From the NCBI RefSeq assembly GCF_017640745.1, contig NZ_JAEPQA010000030.1, forward strand, positions 1 through 50,629: a stretch of DNA of 50,629 nt, written 5' to 3'. This document shows positions 16,823 through 28,501 of this stretch, in pieces. A model generated the notes under the pieces. The model was not told the DNA's origin. It searched no databases and saw nothing but the letters and a program-made list of their open reading frames with translations. The stretch's first letter is position 1. The number at the start of each line of letters is the position of its first letter. This DNA comes from Nisaea sp. (lineage in GTDB: Bacteria; Pseudomonadota; Alphaproteobacteria; Thalassobaculales; Thalassobaculaceae). The translations under genes and the position numbers were made by a program.

Positions 16823-18061
16823 TCAGTCGTAGCTGCGGGCGTCCTCGATGACCTTGCCGTCATTGGCGAGGCTGCCTGCCGCGACCAGTTCGACCGCGCC
16901 GCGCAGCTTGGTCACGGACTGCAGAGTCGCCGCAACGGCCTTGGCCAGGCCGTCGTTCTGTTCCGTGCTCTCGCAATGCAGGGTCATGACGTCTTCACCG
17001 GTCCGTCCGGTGACGACAAGCCGGGCTTTTGCGATCTCGGGATGGCGTTTGACGACTTCCGCCACCTGTCCCGGATGCACGAACATGCCTTTCACCTTCG
17101 TGGTCTGGTCGGCACGGCCCATCCAGCCCTTGATGCGCTGGTTGGTGCGCCCGCAGGGGCTTGTGCCGGCAAGCACGGCCGACATGTCGCCGGTGCCGAA
17201 ACGGATCAGCGGATAATTCGGGTTGAGGGTGGTGACCACGATCTCGCCGACCTCGCCCTCGGGGACCGGATCGCCGGTTCCCGGACGCACGATCTCCACG
17301 ATGACGCCTTCGTCGATGATCATGCCTTCAAGCGCCTGGCTCTCATAGGCGACGAGCCCGAGGTCCGCGGTGCCGTAGCATTGCAGCACGTCGCAGCCGA
17401 GTTCCGAGAGTTCCTTGCGCAGGCTCGGCGGCAGGGCTTCTCCGCCGACCAGGCCTTTCTTCATGCTGCCGACATCCGCGCCCGTCTCGCGCGCCTTTTC
17501 GAGGATGATCTTGAGGAAGCTCGGCGTGCCGGCATAACCGTTCGGCCTGAGGTCAACCGCTGCCTGGACCTGCATCTCCGTGTTGCCGACGCCGCCGGGA
17601 AAGACCGCGCAGCCGATCGCGCGTGCCGCGCTGTCGACCATCATCCCGGCAGGGGTCAGGTGGTAGGAGAAGCAGTTATGAACGATGTCGCCCTTGCGGA
17701 AGCCAGCGGCGAAGAGCGTGCGGGCGAAGCGCCAGGGATCGGCCTCAAGCCCTTCGGCATCGTAGATCGGGCCCGGCGACATGTAGAGGCGTCCGAGCGC
17801 ATTCGGAGCGACGGCGTTCAGACCGCCAAGAGGCGGGGTCTTCTTCTGCAGATCCAGGAGATCGCCCTTGCGGGTCACTGGAAGGGCCGCAAGTGAATCA
17901 CGGGAGGTGACGGCACCCGGATCGGTCTCGGCAAGGAGCGTCCCGTAGTAGCTGCTCTTCGCCTTGGCATGCGCCACCTGCTTCGAAAGCGCGACCATCA
18001 GCGCGCTTTCGCGCTCGTCCATGCTGCGCGTTTCGAGCCCGTCGTAGAATTCGCCGCTCAT
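16823..18061 (-). CDS. Phenylacetate-CoA ligase-like adenylate-forming protein
   Basis: 412-residue protein of the PaaK-like branch of the AMP-forming ligases. Typical parts are GYAGTPSFLKIIL, CYGTADLGLVAYES, an NYPLIRFGTGDMS motif with the ATP-ribose-binding Asp, and a KVKGMFVHPGQVAEV C-terminal hinge. The usual Ser/Thr/Gly P-loop is absent: the position reads LYMSPGPIYDAEG (about 92-104). It is the last gene of the ABC-transporter operon and probably acts on the transported acid, or has a modified chemistry. Confidence 0.85.
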   Translation of the reverse strand: MSGEFYDGLETRSMDERESALMVALSKQVAHAKAKSSYYGTLLAETDPGAVTSRDSLAALPVTRKGDLLDLQKKTPPLGGLNAVAPNALGRLYMSPGPIYDAEGLEADPWRFARTLFAAGFRKGDIVHNCFSYHLTPAGMMVDSAARAIGCAVFPGGVGNTEMQVQAAVDLRPNGYAGTPSFLKIILEKARETGADVGSMKKGLVGGEALPPSLRKELSELGCDVLQCYGTADLGLVAYESQALEGMIIDEGVIVEIVRPGTGDPVPEGEVGEIVVTTLNPNYPLIRFGTGDMSAVLAGTSPCGRTNQRIKGWMGRADQTTKVKGMFVHPGQVAEVVKRHPEIAKARLVVTGRTGEDVMTLHCESTEQNDGLAKAVAATLQSVTKLRGAVELVAAGSLANDGKVIEDARSYD

Positions 18062-18103
18062 CGGGTGCCGATCCCAGTTGATTGGATTTGAATGCCGGTT
18101 TGC

Positions 18104-18937
18104 TCAGCCGAGCCAGCGCTTGCGGCGACGATAGTGTTTCACGTCGCGGAAGCTCTTCCGTCCGCTCGAGCTGAGGCCGAGATAGAATTCCTTCACGTCC
18201 TCGTTGGAGCGCAGCATCTCCGCGTCGCCTTCCATCACCACACGGCCGCTCTCGAGGATGTAGCCGTATTTGGCATAGCGCAGCGCCACATTGGTGTTCT
18301 GCTCCGCCAGAAGAATGGAGACGCCTTCCTGCTCGTTGATCTTCTTTACGATCTCGAAAATCTGCTCGACCAGCTGCGGCGCCAGACCCATCGAGGGTTC
18401 GTCCAGCAGGATGGTTTTTGGCCGGCTCATCAGCGCGCGCCCGATGGCGACCATCTGCTGCTCGCCGCCGGACGTGTAGCCGGCGAGGCTGCTGCGGCGT
18501 TCGCGCAGGCGCGGGAAATAGCTGTAGACCATCTCGAGATCCTGGGCGATGCCCACCCTGTCGCCGCCGCGCGTGAAAGCGCCGGTCAGCAGGTTTTCCT
18601 CGACGGTCAGATGCTCGAAACAGTGGCGGCCTTCCATCACCTGGATGACGCCCTTCTCGACGAGCTGGTGCGGGGTCATGGACTGGATCGCCTGACCCTC
18701 GAAATCGATCGTGCCTTTCGTGACCTCGCCGCGTTCGGACTTCAGCAGGTTCGAAATGGCTTTCAAGGTAGTGGTCTTGCCGGCGCCGTTGCCGCCGAGC
18801 AGGGCGACAATGCCGCCGCGAGGCACTTCGAGCGAGACGCCTTTCAGGACCAGAATGACGTGGTCGTAGATGACCTCGATGTTGTTGACGCGAAGGATCG
18901 GCGTTTCCGTCCCGGTTTCCTGTTCGACAGCGCTCAC
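18104..18937 (-). CDS. livF: Branched-chain amino acid-type ABC transporter ATPase (LivF type)
   Basis: 277-residue cytoplasmic ATPase of a HAAT-family importer. Walker A GGNGAGKT is at about residues 48-55, the signature is TSGGEQQMVAIGRAL, and Walker B is ILLDEPSMGL. GTG start at 18937. It is longer than the usual 235 residues by a basic C-terminal tail (RKSFRDVKHYRRRKRWLG). It follows the binding-protein gene after a strong hairpin. The symbol describes the type; leucine need not be the substrate. Confidence 0.92.
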   Translation of the reverse strand: MSAVEQETGTETPILRVNNIEVIYDHVILVLKGVSLEVPRGGIVALLGGNGAGKTTTLKAISNLLKSERGEVTKGTIDFEGQAIQSMTPHQLVEKGVIQVMEGRHCFEHLTVEENLLTGAFTRGGDRVGIAQDLEMVYSYFPRLRERRSSLAGYTSGGEQQMVAIGRALMSRPKTILLDEPSMGLAPQLVEQIFEIVKKINEQEGVSILLAEQNTNVALRYAKYGYILESGRVVMEGDAEMLRSNEDVKEFYLGLSSSGRKSFRDVKHYRRRKRWLG

Positions 18938-18960
18938 GTCTCATGCCTCCAACTGGGGAA

Positions 18961-18988
18961 GAACGGCGCCGGAGTCCCGGCGCCGTTC
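18961..18988 (-). promoter_or_regulatory. mRNA hairpin between binding-protein and livF genes
   Basis: A perfect 12-bp stem GAACGGCGCCGG / CCGGCGCCGTTC with a four-base loop, 13 bases after the binding-protein stop. No U tract follows. Such hairpins often protect the 3' end of an abundant binding-protein message or cause partial termination, letting the binding protein be made in excess over the other subunits. Confidence 0.6.
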
Positions 18989-19001
18989 ACGGTTAGGTCT
19001 G

Positions 19002-20330
19002 TCAGTTGCACTGACGCGGCGTAATATTATTTTCCGCCGCGAAAGCTGCCGAATCTTCTGACACCAATTCATTCACCAGATCGCGCATCGGCTCGATCCA
19101 GTCGGACACCACGGTCCATTTGCCGGTATCAGGATCCCACTGTTGCACGGCGATTTTCCCGTTGCCCTCGTGGTTCTCGCAAGTGATCTCGATCGGCGGC
19201 ATGAAGCCCTCGAGGTCGAGGCGTTTGAAAGCGGCGTCGTCGAGCTTGATGGCCTCGAAGCCGTCTCGCACGTGTTCACCCCGAATGTCGGTCGTGCCGT
19301 GGATCTTGATGGCGTTGCGGATCGCTTCCGCGGTCAGGACCGCTTCCAGAAGACCGCGGTTGTACAGAACCTCGCCGATGCGGGATTCCTCGCCGGCGCC
19401 CTTGCCCTTTGCGTAAAGGTGTTTGCGGATCTCCTCAAGCGCACCGAAATTCGAGCCGGGCGCGTGCATCGTTCCCGCGAGATAGCCTTTCGCGGCCGGG
19501 CCCGAAGGAGCAACGTCATTCTCGGAACCGGACCACCAGACACCAATGAACTTGTCCATCGGGAACCGGATCGCGGCGGCCTCCTTGATGGCGACCTGGT
19601 TCATCACGCCCCAGCCCCACATCAGGAGCCAGTCCGGCTTGCCGCGGCGCACCTGCAGCCAGGTGGCCTTCTGTTCCTGACCCGGATGATCGACCGGGAG
19701 CAGCATCAACTCGAAGCCATGTTTCGCGGCGAGCGTTTCGAGCGTCTTGATGGGCTCCTTGCCGTAGGCGGAGTTGTGGTAGACGAGGGCGATCTTCTTG
19801 CCCTTCAGGTTCTCCATCCCGCCTTCCTGCTGGGCGATATACTTAATAAACACGGTCGCCTGCGACCAGTAGGTGCCCGGCGGATTAAAGATATACGGGA
19901 ACACTTTGCCATTGGCGGCGGAGGTCCGGCCGTAGCCGAGCGTGAGCAGAGGAATCTTGTCCTCTGTGGTTTTCGGGATCAACGCATAGGTGGCGCCGGT
20001 TGAACGCGGGTTGATCGCAAGTGCGCCGGATTGGCCTTCGTTCTTGGTGTTCTCGTAGCACTCGACGGCTTGCTTGGTATTGTAGGCGGTCTCGCACTCC
20101 AGCACGTTGACCTTGATCCCCTCGATGCCGCCGTCGCGCTCGTTCAGCATGTTGAAATAGTCGAGGAACCCGTTGGCCACCGGGATGCCGTTCGGAGCAT
20201 AGGCTCCGGTGCGGTACACGAGGCTCGGGACCGTAAAGGCGTCGTACTTCGCCTGCGCGCTCGGAACATCGGCCGTGCTGGCGAACAGCCCGGCCACCCC
20301 AAGGGCTAATGCGAGTCTGGTTAATTTCAT
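19002..20330 (-). CDS. HAAT-family ABC transporter substrate-binding protein
   Basis: 442-residue periplasmic binding protein (periplasmic-binding-protein type I fold). Signal peptide residues 1-28, ending around AQA. Typical features are a GFLDYFNMLNERDGGI motif near the mature N-terminus and NLKGKKIALVYHNSAYGKEP at the middle. It belongs to the branched-chain amino-acid-like family, here beside two CoA-ligase genes; an aromatic or fatty acid is therefore a likelier ligand than leucine. Start is taken at MKLTRLALALG (20330); the frame is open ten codons earlier without a signal peptide. Confidence 0.92.
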   Translation of the reverse strand: MKLTRLALALGVAGLFASTADVPSAQAKYDAFTVPSLVYRTGAYAPNGIPVANGFLDYFNMLNERDGGIEGIKVNVLECETAYNTKQAVECYENTKNEGQSGALAINPRSTGATYALIPKTTEDKIPLLTLGYGRTSAANGKVFPYIFNPPGTYWSQATVFIKYIAQQEGGMENLKGKKIALVYHNSAYGKEPIKTLETLAAKHGFELMLLPVDHPGQEQKATWLQVRRGKPDWLLMWGWGVMNQVAIKEAAAIRFPMDKFIGVWWSGSENDVAPSGPAAKGYLAGTMHAPGSNFGALEEIRKHLYAKGKGAGEESRIGEVLYNRGLLEAVLTAEAIRNAIKIHGTTDIRGEHVRDGFEAIKLDDAAFKRLDLEGFMPPIEITCENHEGNGKIAVQQWDPDTGKWTVVSDWIEPMRDLVNELVSEDSAAFAAENNITPRQCN

Positions 20331-20424
20331 TTGTTGCCTCCCGTTTTGAGGCCGCGCCATTCGCAGCCCGTATTGTGATCGTTCGGACGGACGCGAATGC
20401 GTCCGGTCCGCTGGCGGATTCCCG

Positions 20425-21498
20425 TTAATACGGGAATGGCCACAGGCGGAGCTTCTCCTTGGTGATCTGCCACATGCGTGCCAGACCGTGCGGCTCCTTG
20501 ATAAGAAAGAAGATGATCAGGCTGCCGACCAGCATGATTTCGATATGCTTGGCGGTGTCGACGGCCATTCCGGCGCCGTCCACCAGCACGACCTTGAGGC
20601 CGACCGGCATCAGCGCCATGAAGGCGGCCCCGAGATAGGCGCCGAGCACACTGCCTAGGCCGCCGATGATGATGGCGAAGAGGACAAAGAAAGATTGCAG
20701 GATATCGAAGGCTTCTGTCGCTTCGACCGTGCCGAGCCAGATGTGGAAGATCAGTGCACCTCCGATGCCGATGTAGAAAGAGGAAACGGCGAAAGCGGAG
20801 AGTTTGGTCTTCAGCGGCTTGATACCGAGCAGTTCGGCGGCGATGTCCATGTCGCGGATCGACATCCAGCTCCGGCCGATGCGGCCGCGCACAAGGTTGA
20901 GGGCGATCCAGGTAAAGACGATCAGGAAGCCGAGCACGAAGAGGTATTGGGCGGTCGGAGACGCCTGAGGCCCGGAGACGAGGAAGCCGAACATCTCGCG
21001 CGGCGGCGCGGTGATCTGGCTCATCTCGTAATTGTAAAACCACGGAACCTTGTTGAACATCCAGATCAGGAAGAACTGCGCGGCCAGGGTCGCGACGGCG
21101 AGGTAGAAGCCCTTGATCCGGAGGCTCGGCAGACCGAACAGTACGCCGACCGCGGCCGTACAGCCTCCGGAGAGCAGGATCACAAAGACCAGGTTCATCT
21201 CAGGGAAGGCGGTGCAGAGCTTGTAGGAGCTGTACGCGCCAACCGCCATGAACCCGCCGGTGCCGAGCGAGATCTGCCCGCAATAGCCGACCAGGATATT
21301 CAGGCCGAGCGCAATGAACGAATAGACCATGAAGGGTAGAAGGATCGCCTTCGACCAATAGTCATTGATCACGAACGGAATCACGGCGAGCGCGACCGTC
21401 AGGATCACACCAAGCAGGATCTTGTCCTGGAAAATCGGGAACAGCTGCTGGTCAGCGGCATAGTTCCGTTTGAACTGGCCTGTCTCGCGATACAGCAT
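20425..21498 (-). CDS. livM: HAAT-family ABC transporter permease (LivM type)
   Basis: 357-residue inner-membrane permease with about ten hydrophobic segments. LivM features include NILVGYCGQISLGTGGFMAVGAY (the conserved GQ.SLG motif) and GRSWMSIRDMDIAAELLGI, the cytoplasmic EAA-like loop that contacts the ATPases. It overlaps nothing and starts four bases after livH. Confidence 0.94.
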   Translation of the reverse strand: MLYRETGQFKRNYAADQQLFPIFQDKILLGVILTVALAVIPFVINDYWSKAILLPFMVYSFIALGLNILVGYCGQISLGTGGFMAVGAYSSYKLCTAFPEMNLVFVILLSGGCTAAVGVLFGLPSLRIKGFYLAVATLAAQFFLIWMFNKVPWFYNYEMSQITAPPREMFGFLVSGPQASPTAQYLFVLGFLIVFTWIALNLVRGRIGRSWMSIRDMDIAAELLGIKPLKTKLSAFAVSSFYIGIGGALIFHIWLGTVEATEAFDILQSFFVLFAIIIGGLGSVLGAYLGAAFMALMPVGLKVVLVDGAGMAVDTAKHIEIMLVGSLIIFFLIKEPHGLARMWQITKEKLRLWPFPY

Positions 21499-21502
21499 CG
21501 CC

Positions 21503-22462
21503 TTACACCCTTTCGATAATCTTGTCGCCGAACAGCCCCTGTGGCCTGAACATCAGGAACACGAGCGCCAGCATGAAGGCGAACCAGTTCTCAACAGCGC
21601 CGCCATGGACGCTGTACCAGAAGACTTCGACGATCTTCTCGCCGACGCCGATGATCAGGCCGCCGATGATGGCGCCCGGGATCGAGGTGAAGCCGCCGAG
21701 GATCAGCACGGGCAGGGCCTTCAGCGCGATCAGCGAGAGGCTGAACTGAACGCCGGACTTGCTGCCCCACATGATGCCGGCGACCAGCGCGACGATGCCT
21801 GCGACGGACCAGACGATGACCCAGATCTGCTGCAGCGAGATACCCACGGAGAGGGCGGCCTGGTGATCGTCCGCCACGGCGCGGAGCGCGCGGCCAATGC
21901 GGGTCTTGGTGAAGAACACCGCGAGCACGGCGACGAGCGACCCGGCGGCGATCGCCGCGGTCACGTCTAGCTGCTCGATGAAGACGCCGTTGATGTCCCA
22001 GACGTCGGTCGGCAGTCCGATATCGAGCACTTTCACGTCGCTGCCCCAGAGCAGGTCGCCTGCACCTTCGAGCACGTAGGAGAGGCCGAGGGTTGCCATG
22101 AAGAGGATGATGAGTTCCTGGTTCACCAGCGGTCTGAGAACGAGGCGTTCGATGATCAGCGCCAGCAGGATCATCACGACAATCGTTGCCGCTATTGCCA
22201 GGATAACGATCAGCGCTTTCGGCATGCCGGACGGTTCGAGTAGTTCCATCAGACCCGTCAGTGTCAGCGCTGCGAACAGCGCCATCACGCCCTGGGCGAA
22301 GTTGAAGACGCCGGAGGCCTTGAAGATCAGCACGAAGCCGAGGGCGACGAGCGAATAGAGCACGCCGGCCATCAGGCCCTTGACCAGGGTCTCGATGAAG
22401 AAAGCCGGTTCCATGACCATGTCGGCGAACGGCTGAATCAGAAGTGCATGGAGGAATTCCAC
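21503..22462 (-). CDS. livH: HAAT-family ABC transporter permease (LivH type)
   Basis: 319-residue inner-membrane permease. The LivH pattern is clear: GLMAGVLYSLVALGFVLIFKASGVFNFAQGVMAL at the N-terminus, then RIGRALRAVADDHQAALSVGI, the loop that docks on the ATPases. GTG start at 22462 with AAAGGAG upstream. Second permease of the seven-gene operon. Confidence 0.94.
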   Translation of the reverse strand: MEFLHALLIQPFADMVMEPAFFIETLVKGLMAGVLYSLVALGFVLIFKASGVFNFAQGVMALFAALTLTGLMELLEPSGMPKALIVILAIAATIVVMILLALIIERLVLRPLVNQELIILFMATLGLSYVLEGAGDLLWGSDVKVLDIGLPTDVWDINGVFIEQLDVTAAIAAGSLVAVLAVFFTKTRIGRALRAVADDHQAALSVGISLQQIWVIVWSVAGIVALVAGIMWGSKSGVQFSLSLIALKALPVLILGGFTSIPGAIIGGLIIGVGEKIVEVFWYSVHGGAVENWFAFMLALVFLMFRPQGLFGDKIIERV

Positions 22463-22488
22463 GGGGTGTTCTCCTTTAACTCAGCACG

Positions 22489-23331
22489 TCAGTCGTGGCT
22501 GACGCCGAGATAGGCGTCGATGACATCTTGGTTCGCTCGTACTTCGTCCGGCGTGCCGTCGGCGATCTTGCTGCCGTAATCCAGCACGACGACGCGGTCG
22601 GAGAGGTCCATCACCACGCCCATGTCGTGTTCGATCAGGATCACGGTGGTGCCGAACTCCTCGTTCACGTCGATGATGAAGCGGGACATGTCCTCCTTCT
22701 CCTCGACGTTCATGCCGGCCATCGGCTCGTCGAGCAGGAGGATTTTCGGATCCATCGCCAGCGCGCGTCCGAGTTCGACCCGCTTCTGCAACCCGTAGGG
22801 CAGGCGGCCGACCGGGGTTCGGCGCAGCGCGGCGATCTCAAGGAAGTCGATCACCCGCTCGACATGCGCGCGGTTCTCGAGCTCCTCCTTCTGGGCCGGG
22901 CCGAAATAGAGGCACTGCCAGAAAAAGTTCCTCTTCATTTTCAGCATGCGCCCGGTCATCAGGTTGTCGAGCGTGCTCATGCCGCGGAAGAGCGCAATGT
23001 TCTGGAAGGTGCGGGCGATCCCGTTCGATGCCGCGAAATAGGGATCCATCGCCGGGAAGGACTGGCCGGCGAAATTGATCTTGCCCGAGCGCGGCTTGTA
23101 GAAGCCGTTCAGGACGTTGAGCATCGAGGACTTGCCGGCGCCGTTCGGACCGATGATGGCGCGGATCTCACCTTCCCGCACATCGAAACTGACGTCGTTG
23201 ATGGCGGTGACGCCGCCGAACTTCACCACGATGTTCTCGACGCTGAGGATCGGACCGCCGATGGTTCGCGTATCCGCGTAGCCGGAGGGCGCTGCGCTCT
23301 CTCCGGACTCTAGGGTCTGTGCTTCTGCCAC
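22489..23331 (-). CDS. livG: Branched-chain amino acid-type ABC transporter ATPase (LivG type)
   Basis: 280-residue ATPase. Walker A is GPNGAGKSS, followed by NGFYKPRSGKINFAGQSF; Walker B is ILLLDEPMAGM. The signature motif is degenerate, reading LPYGLQKRVELGRAL in place of LSGGQ, which is normal for LivG proteins. GTG start at 23331 lies three bases after the stop of the upstream acyl-CoA synthetase gene, so translation is probably coupled. Confidence 0.92.
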   Translation of the reverse strand: MAEAQTLESGESAAPSGYADTRTIGGPILSVENIVVKFGGVTAINDVSFDVREGEIRAIIGPNGAGKSSMLNVLNGFYKPRSGKINFAGQSFPAMDPYFAASNGIARTFQNIALFRGMSTLDNLMTGRMLKMKRNFFWQCLYFGPAQKEELENRAHVERVIDFLEIAALRRTPVGRLPYGLQKRVELGRALAMDPKILLLDEPMAGMNVEEKEDMSRFIIDVNEEFGTTVILIEHDMGVVMDLSDRVVVLDYGSKIADGTPDEVRANQDVIDAYLGVSHD

Positions 23332-23334
23332 GGG

Positions 23335-25266
23335 TCAGCCTGCCTTTTTCAACGCCGGCGCTGCGGCGCCGTCCACTTCCATGATTTTCATCGACGCCTG
23401 GATGTTGCCCTTGCGGCCATCCTCAAACGTCACCTCGGAGTTCATCTCCGCCCGGTCTCCGTCGCCGTAGAGCGCTTCGATGATCGGACCGTAGCGCTCG
23501 GCGATCACGCTGCGGCGGACCTTGCGGGTCCGGGTGAGCTCGCCGTCATCGGCATCCAGCTCTTTGTAAAGAAGCAGGAATTTCCGGATTTTCTGGGTCT
23601 CCGGAAGGCTCTCGTTCACATGCGCGATCTCGCCTCGGATGAGCTCATAGATCTCCGGCCGGTCCGAGAGGTTCGTGTAGGAGGTGAAGGGGATGCGCGC
23701 TTTCTCTGCCCATTTCGAGACGATGGAGAAGCGCACGCAGATGATGGCCGTCAGATAGTCCTGACCGGCCCCGAGGATCACCGCTTCGCCGATATAGGGC
23801 GAGAACTTCAGCTTGTTCTCGATATATTGCGGCGAGAACTTGGTGCCGGTGCGGGTCTGGGCGATGTCCTTCACCCGGTCGATCACCGTCAGGCGGCCCT
23901 TGTCGTCGAAGAAGCCGGCATCGCCAGTATGCATCCAGCCGTCCTTCATGTCCGCTTTCGTCGCCTCGGCATTCTTGTAGAAACCTCGGAACATATTCGG
24001 ATGTCTGGTCACGATCTCGCCGACGCCGTCCGTATCGGCATCTATGATCTTCACCTCGCAGCCCTCGAACGGCACGCCGACCGTGTCGACGTCGATCTCC
24101 TTGCCGTCCTGCAGCGTGTAGGCGCCGAGCAGTTCGGTCTGTCCGTAGAGCTGTTTCAGCGGCACGCCCATGGCGAGGAAGAGCTTGAAGGTCTCGGGAC
24201 CCATCGCCGCGCCGCCGGTTGCTGCCGAGCGCACGTTGGAGAAGCCGAGCCGGTCACGCAACGCGCCGAACAGCATGGTGTCGGCCAGCCACGAACGGCT
24301 TCCTTGCTCGACCGCTTCGGTGCCGAGCGCGACGCCCTTCTCGAAGATCCACTGGGTCAGCGGCCCGGCATCCATCACCCGGGCGCGCATGTCGGCGGCG
24401 ATCTGCTCCAGCACGCGCGGCGCCAGAAGGAGGAAGGTCGGGCCGATCTCACGCATGTCCTGCATCGCGGTTTCCTCGTTTTCGGGGAAACTCACCTTCA
24501 TGCGGGAATTGAGGCCGAAGCCGAGGGTATAGACCTGCTCCATGATCCAGGGCATGGGCAGCACGGAGACGTATTCGTCCGTCGAGTCCTTCGGGTCGTG
24601 CTTCAGGTAGAGCTGGGTGTGACGCACGAAATTGCCGTGCGGCAGCTCCGCCAGTTTCGGGTTGGAGGTGGTGCCGGAGGTCGTGCAGAGGATTGCGACA
24701 TCCTCGCCGGTCACCGCGTCGACCAGCTGGTCGTAGAGTTCCGGCGACTTCGCGTGGATCTCCGCGCCGCGAGTCACCAGGTCGTTGAAGGAGACGATGC
24801 GCGGATCGTCGAACTTCCGCATCCCGCGCTGGTCGGAATAGATGATCTTCTCAATCGAATCGGCCCGGTCGCCGAGCGCGAGGAACTTGTCGACCTGCTC
24901 CTGGTCCTCGGCATAGGCCATCTTCGCCTGGCTGTAGCCGGCGAGATAGGCGATCTCGTCCTCGAGCACGTCGCGGTAGAAGCCGATGGTCATCGCGCCG
25001 ACGGACTGCGCGGCGAGCTCGGCGCAGATCCAGTCCACGTTGTTGTCGCCGATGATGGCGAAAACGTCGCCCTTCCGCAGGCCGGCCTCGTGCATCGCAA
25101 GGGCGAGGTTACGGACGCGTTCCTGGTAGTCGGCCCAGGTGAATTCGGTCCAGACCCCGTAATCCTTTTCGCGGAGGGCCACTTCTGTCGGATGACGTTC
25201 CGCATTGAAACGCAGCAGCTTCGGCAACGTGTCGTAGACCGAAGGATCCGGGTACTCGTACGCCAT
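23335..25266 (-). CDS. Long-chain acyl-CoA synthetase (AMP-forming)
   Basis: 643-residue AMP-binding enzyme activating a carboxylic acid to its CoA thioester. The P-loop is LCTTSGTTSNPK; the A5 motif is YGQTELLGAY; the hinge region is HTGDAGFFDDKGRLTVIDRVKD. It looks like the FadD15/long-chain subgroup with a long C-terminal part. First gene of the leftward operon with the HAAT transporter and the PaaK-like gene, so it should act on the imported substrate. Confidence 0.92.
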   Translation of the reverse strand: MAYEYPDPSVYDTLPKLLRFNAERHPTEVALREKDYGVWTEFTWADYQERVRNLALAMHEAGLRKGDVFAIIGDNNVDWICAELAAQSVGAMTIGFYRDVLEDEIAYLAGYSQAKMAYAEDQEQVDKFLALGDRADSIEKIIYSDQRGMRKFDDPRIVSFNDLVTRGAEIHAKSPELYDQLVDAVTGEDVAILCTTSGTTSNPKLAELPHGNFVRHTQLYLKHDPKDSTDEYVSVLPMPWIMEQVYTLGFGLNSRMKVSFPENEETAMQDMREIGPTFLLLAPRVLEQIAADMRARVMDAGPLTQWIFEKGVALGTEAVEQGSRSWLADTMLFGALRDRLGFSNVRSAATGGAAMGPETFKLFLAMGVPLKQLYGQTELLGAYTLQDGKEIDVDTVGVPFEGCEVKIIDADTDGVGEIVTRHPNMFRGFYKNAEATKADMKDGWMHTGDAGFFDDKGRLTVIDRVKDIAQTRTGTKFSPQYIENKLKFSPYIGEAVILGAGQDYLTAIICVRFSIVSKWAEKARIPFTSYTNLSDRPEIYELIRGEIAHVNESLPETQKIRKFLLLYKELDADDGELTRTRKVRRSVIAERYGPIIEALYGDGDRAEMNSEVTFEDGRKGNIQASMKIMEVDGAAAPALKKAG

Positions 25267-25715
25267 GTTCCATCCCTATTACGCGGTCCGGAAACCGGGC
25301 AGGGGCGAACAGTCTGAGATTTCGGATACACCCGGGCTCTTGCGAAGCAAGCGCCACCTCCCTGTCCGTCCCGGCCCGCAGCCCCCGCGTTTGCCGCGGA
25401 TCGCCGTTTTCGAACCGATGTTGTTATCGGGATGCCGTCGTTGCGGCCCCCTTTGATTGGTGCCGATTTTTGGATGCGCTCGTGCCGAGGTCAACAAGAT
25501 TATTTCTAATGTGGCAAATTGCGGAACGGGATTTCGCAAATCGGCAAGCCCGCAGAGACGCTTATTTGCAGCAGACGGGACTGGCACTCTTTCAAGGAAT
25601 TTTCTATAAACGGGGCGCGCGGTCCGGAGCGCTCTCCGCCCGCGCCACAAAGACTAATGGGAGAGACCGGGCCGAGGCGCTCCTCGGGCGGCCGCCATCA
25701 CCGATTCAATAGGAG
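25267..25715. other. Intergenic region between the divergent transporter operon and acnA
   Basis: 449 bases with no supportable gene. It must contain the divergent promoters of the acyl-CoA synthetase/HAAT operon and of acnA. A short inverted pair TTGCG/CGCAA (25519-25523 and 25535-25539) lies in an AT-richer part about 190 bases before acnA and might be an operator. Small open frames here have no coding character. Confidence 0.5.
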
Positions 25716-28403
<2,688 letters not shown>

Positions 28404-28436
28404 GCTCCACGCGGAACGTTCTATTTCTGATAGGGA

Positions 28437-28463
28437 AACGCCCGGCTTCGGCCGGGCGTTTTT
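28437..28463 (+). terminator. Intrinsic terminator after acnA
   Basis: Stem AACGCCCGGC / GCCGGGCGTT with a TTCG tetraloop, followed by TTT. It lies 33 bases after the acnA stop and, being symmetrical, could also stop the convergent sensor-kinase transcript. Confidence 0.93.
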
Positions 28464-28501
28464 CTTTGGAGACGACATCCAGGGGGCAGATTGGAGGCCG
28501 G

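Noticed and set aside
25470-25712. 80-codon frame just before acnA
   Set aside because: No ribosome site and no recognisable domain; it would end immediately before the acnA start and is better seen as leader DNA.
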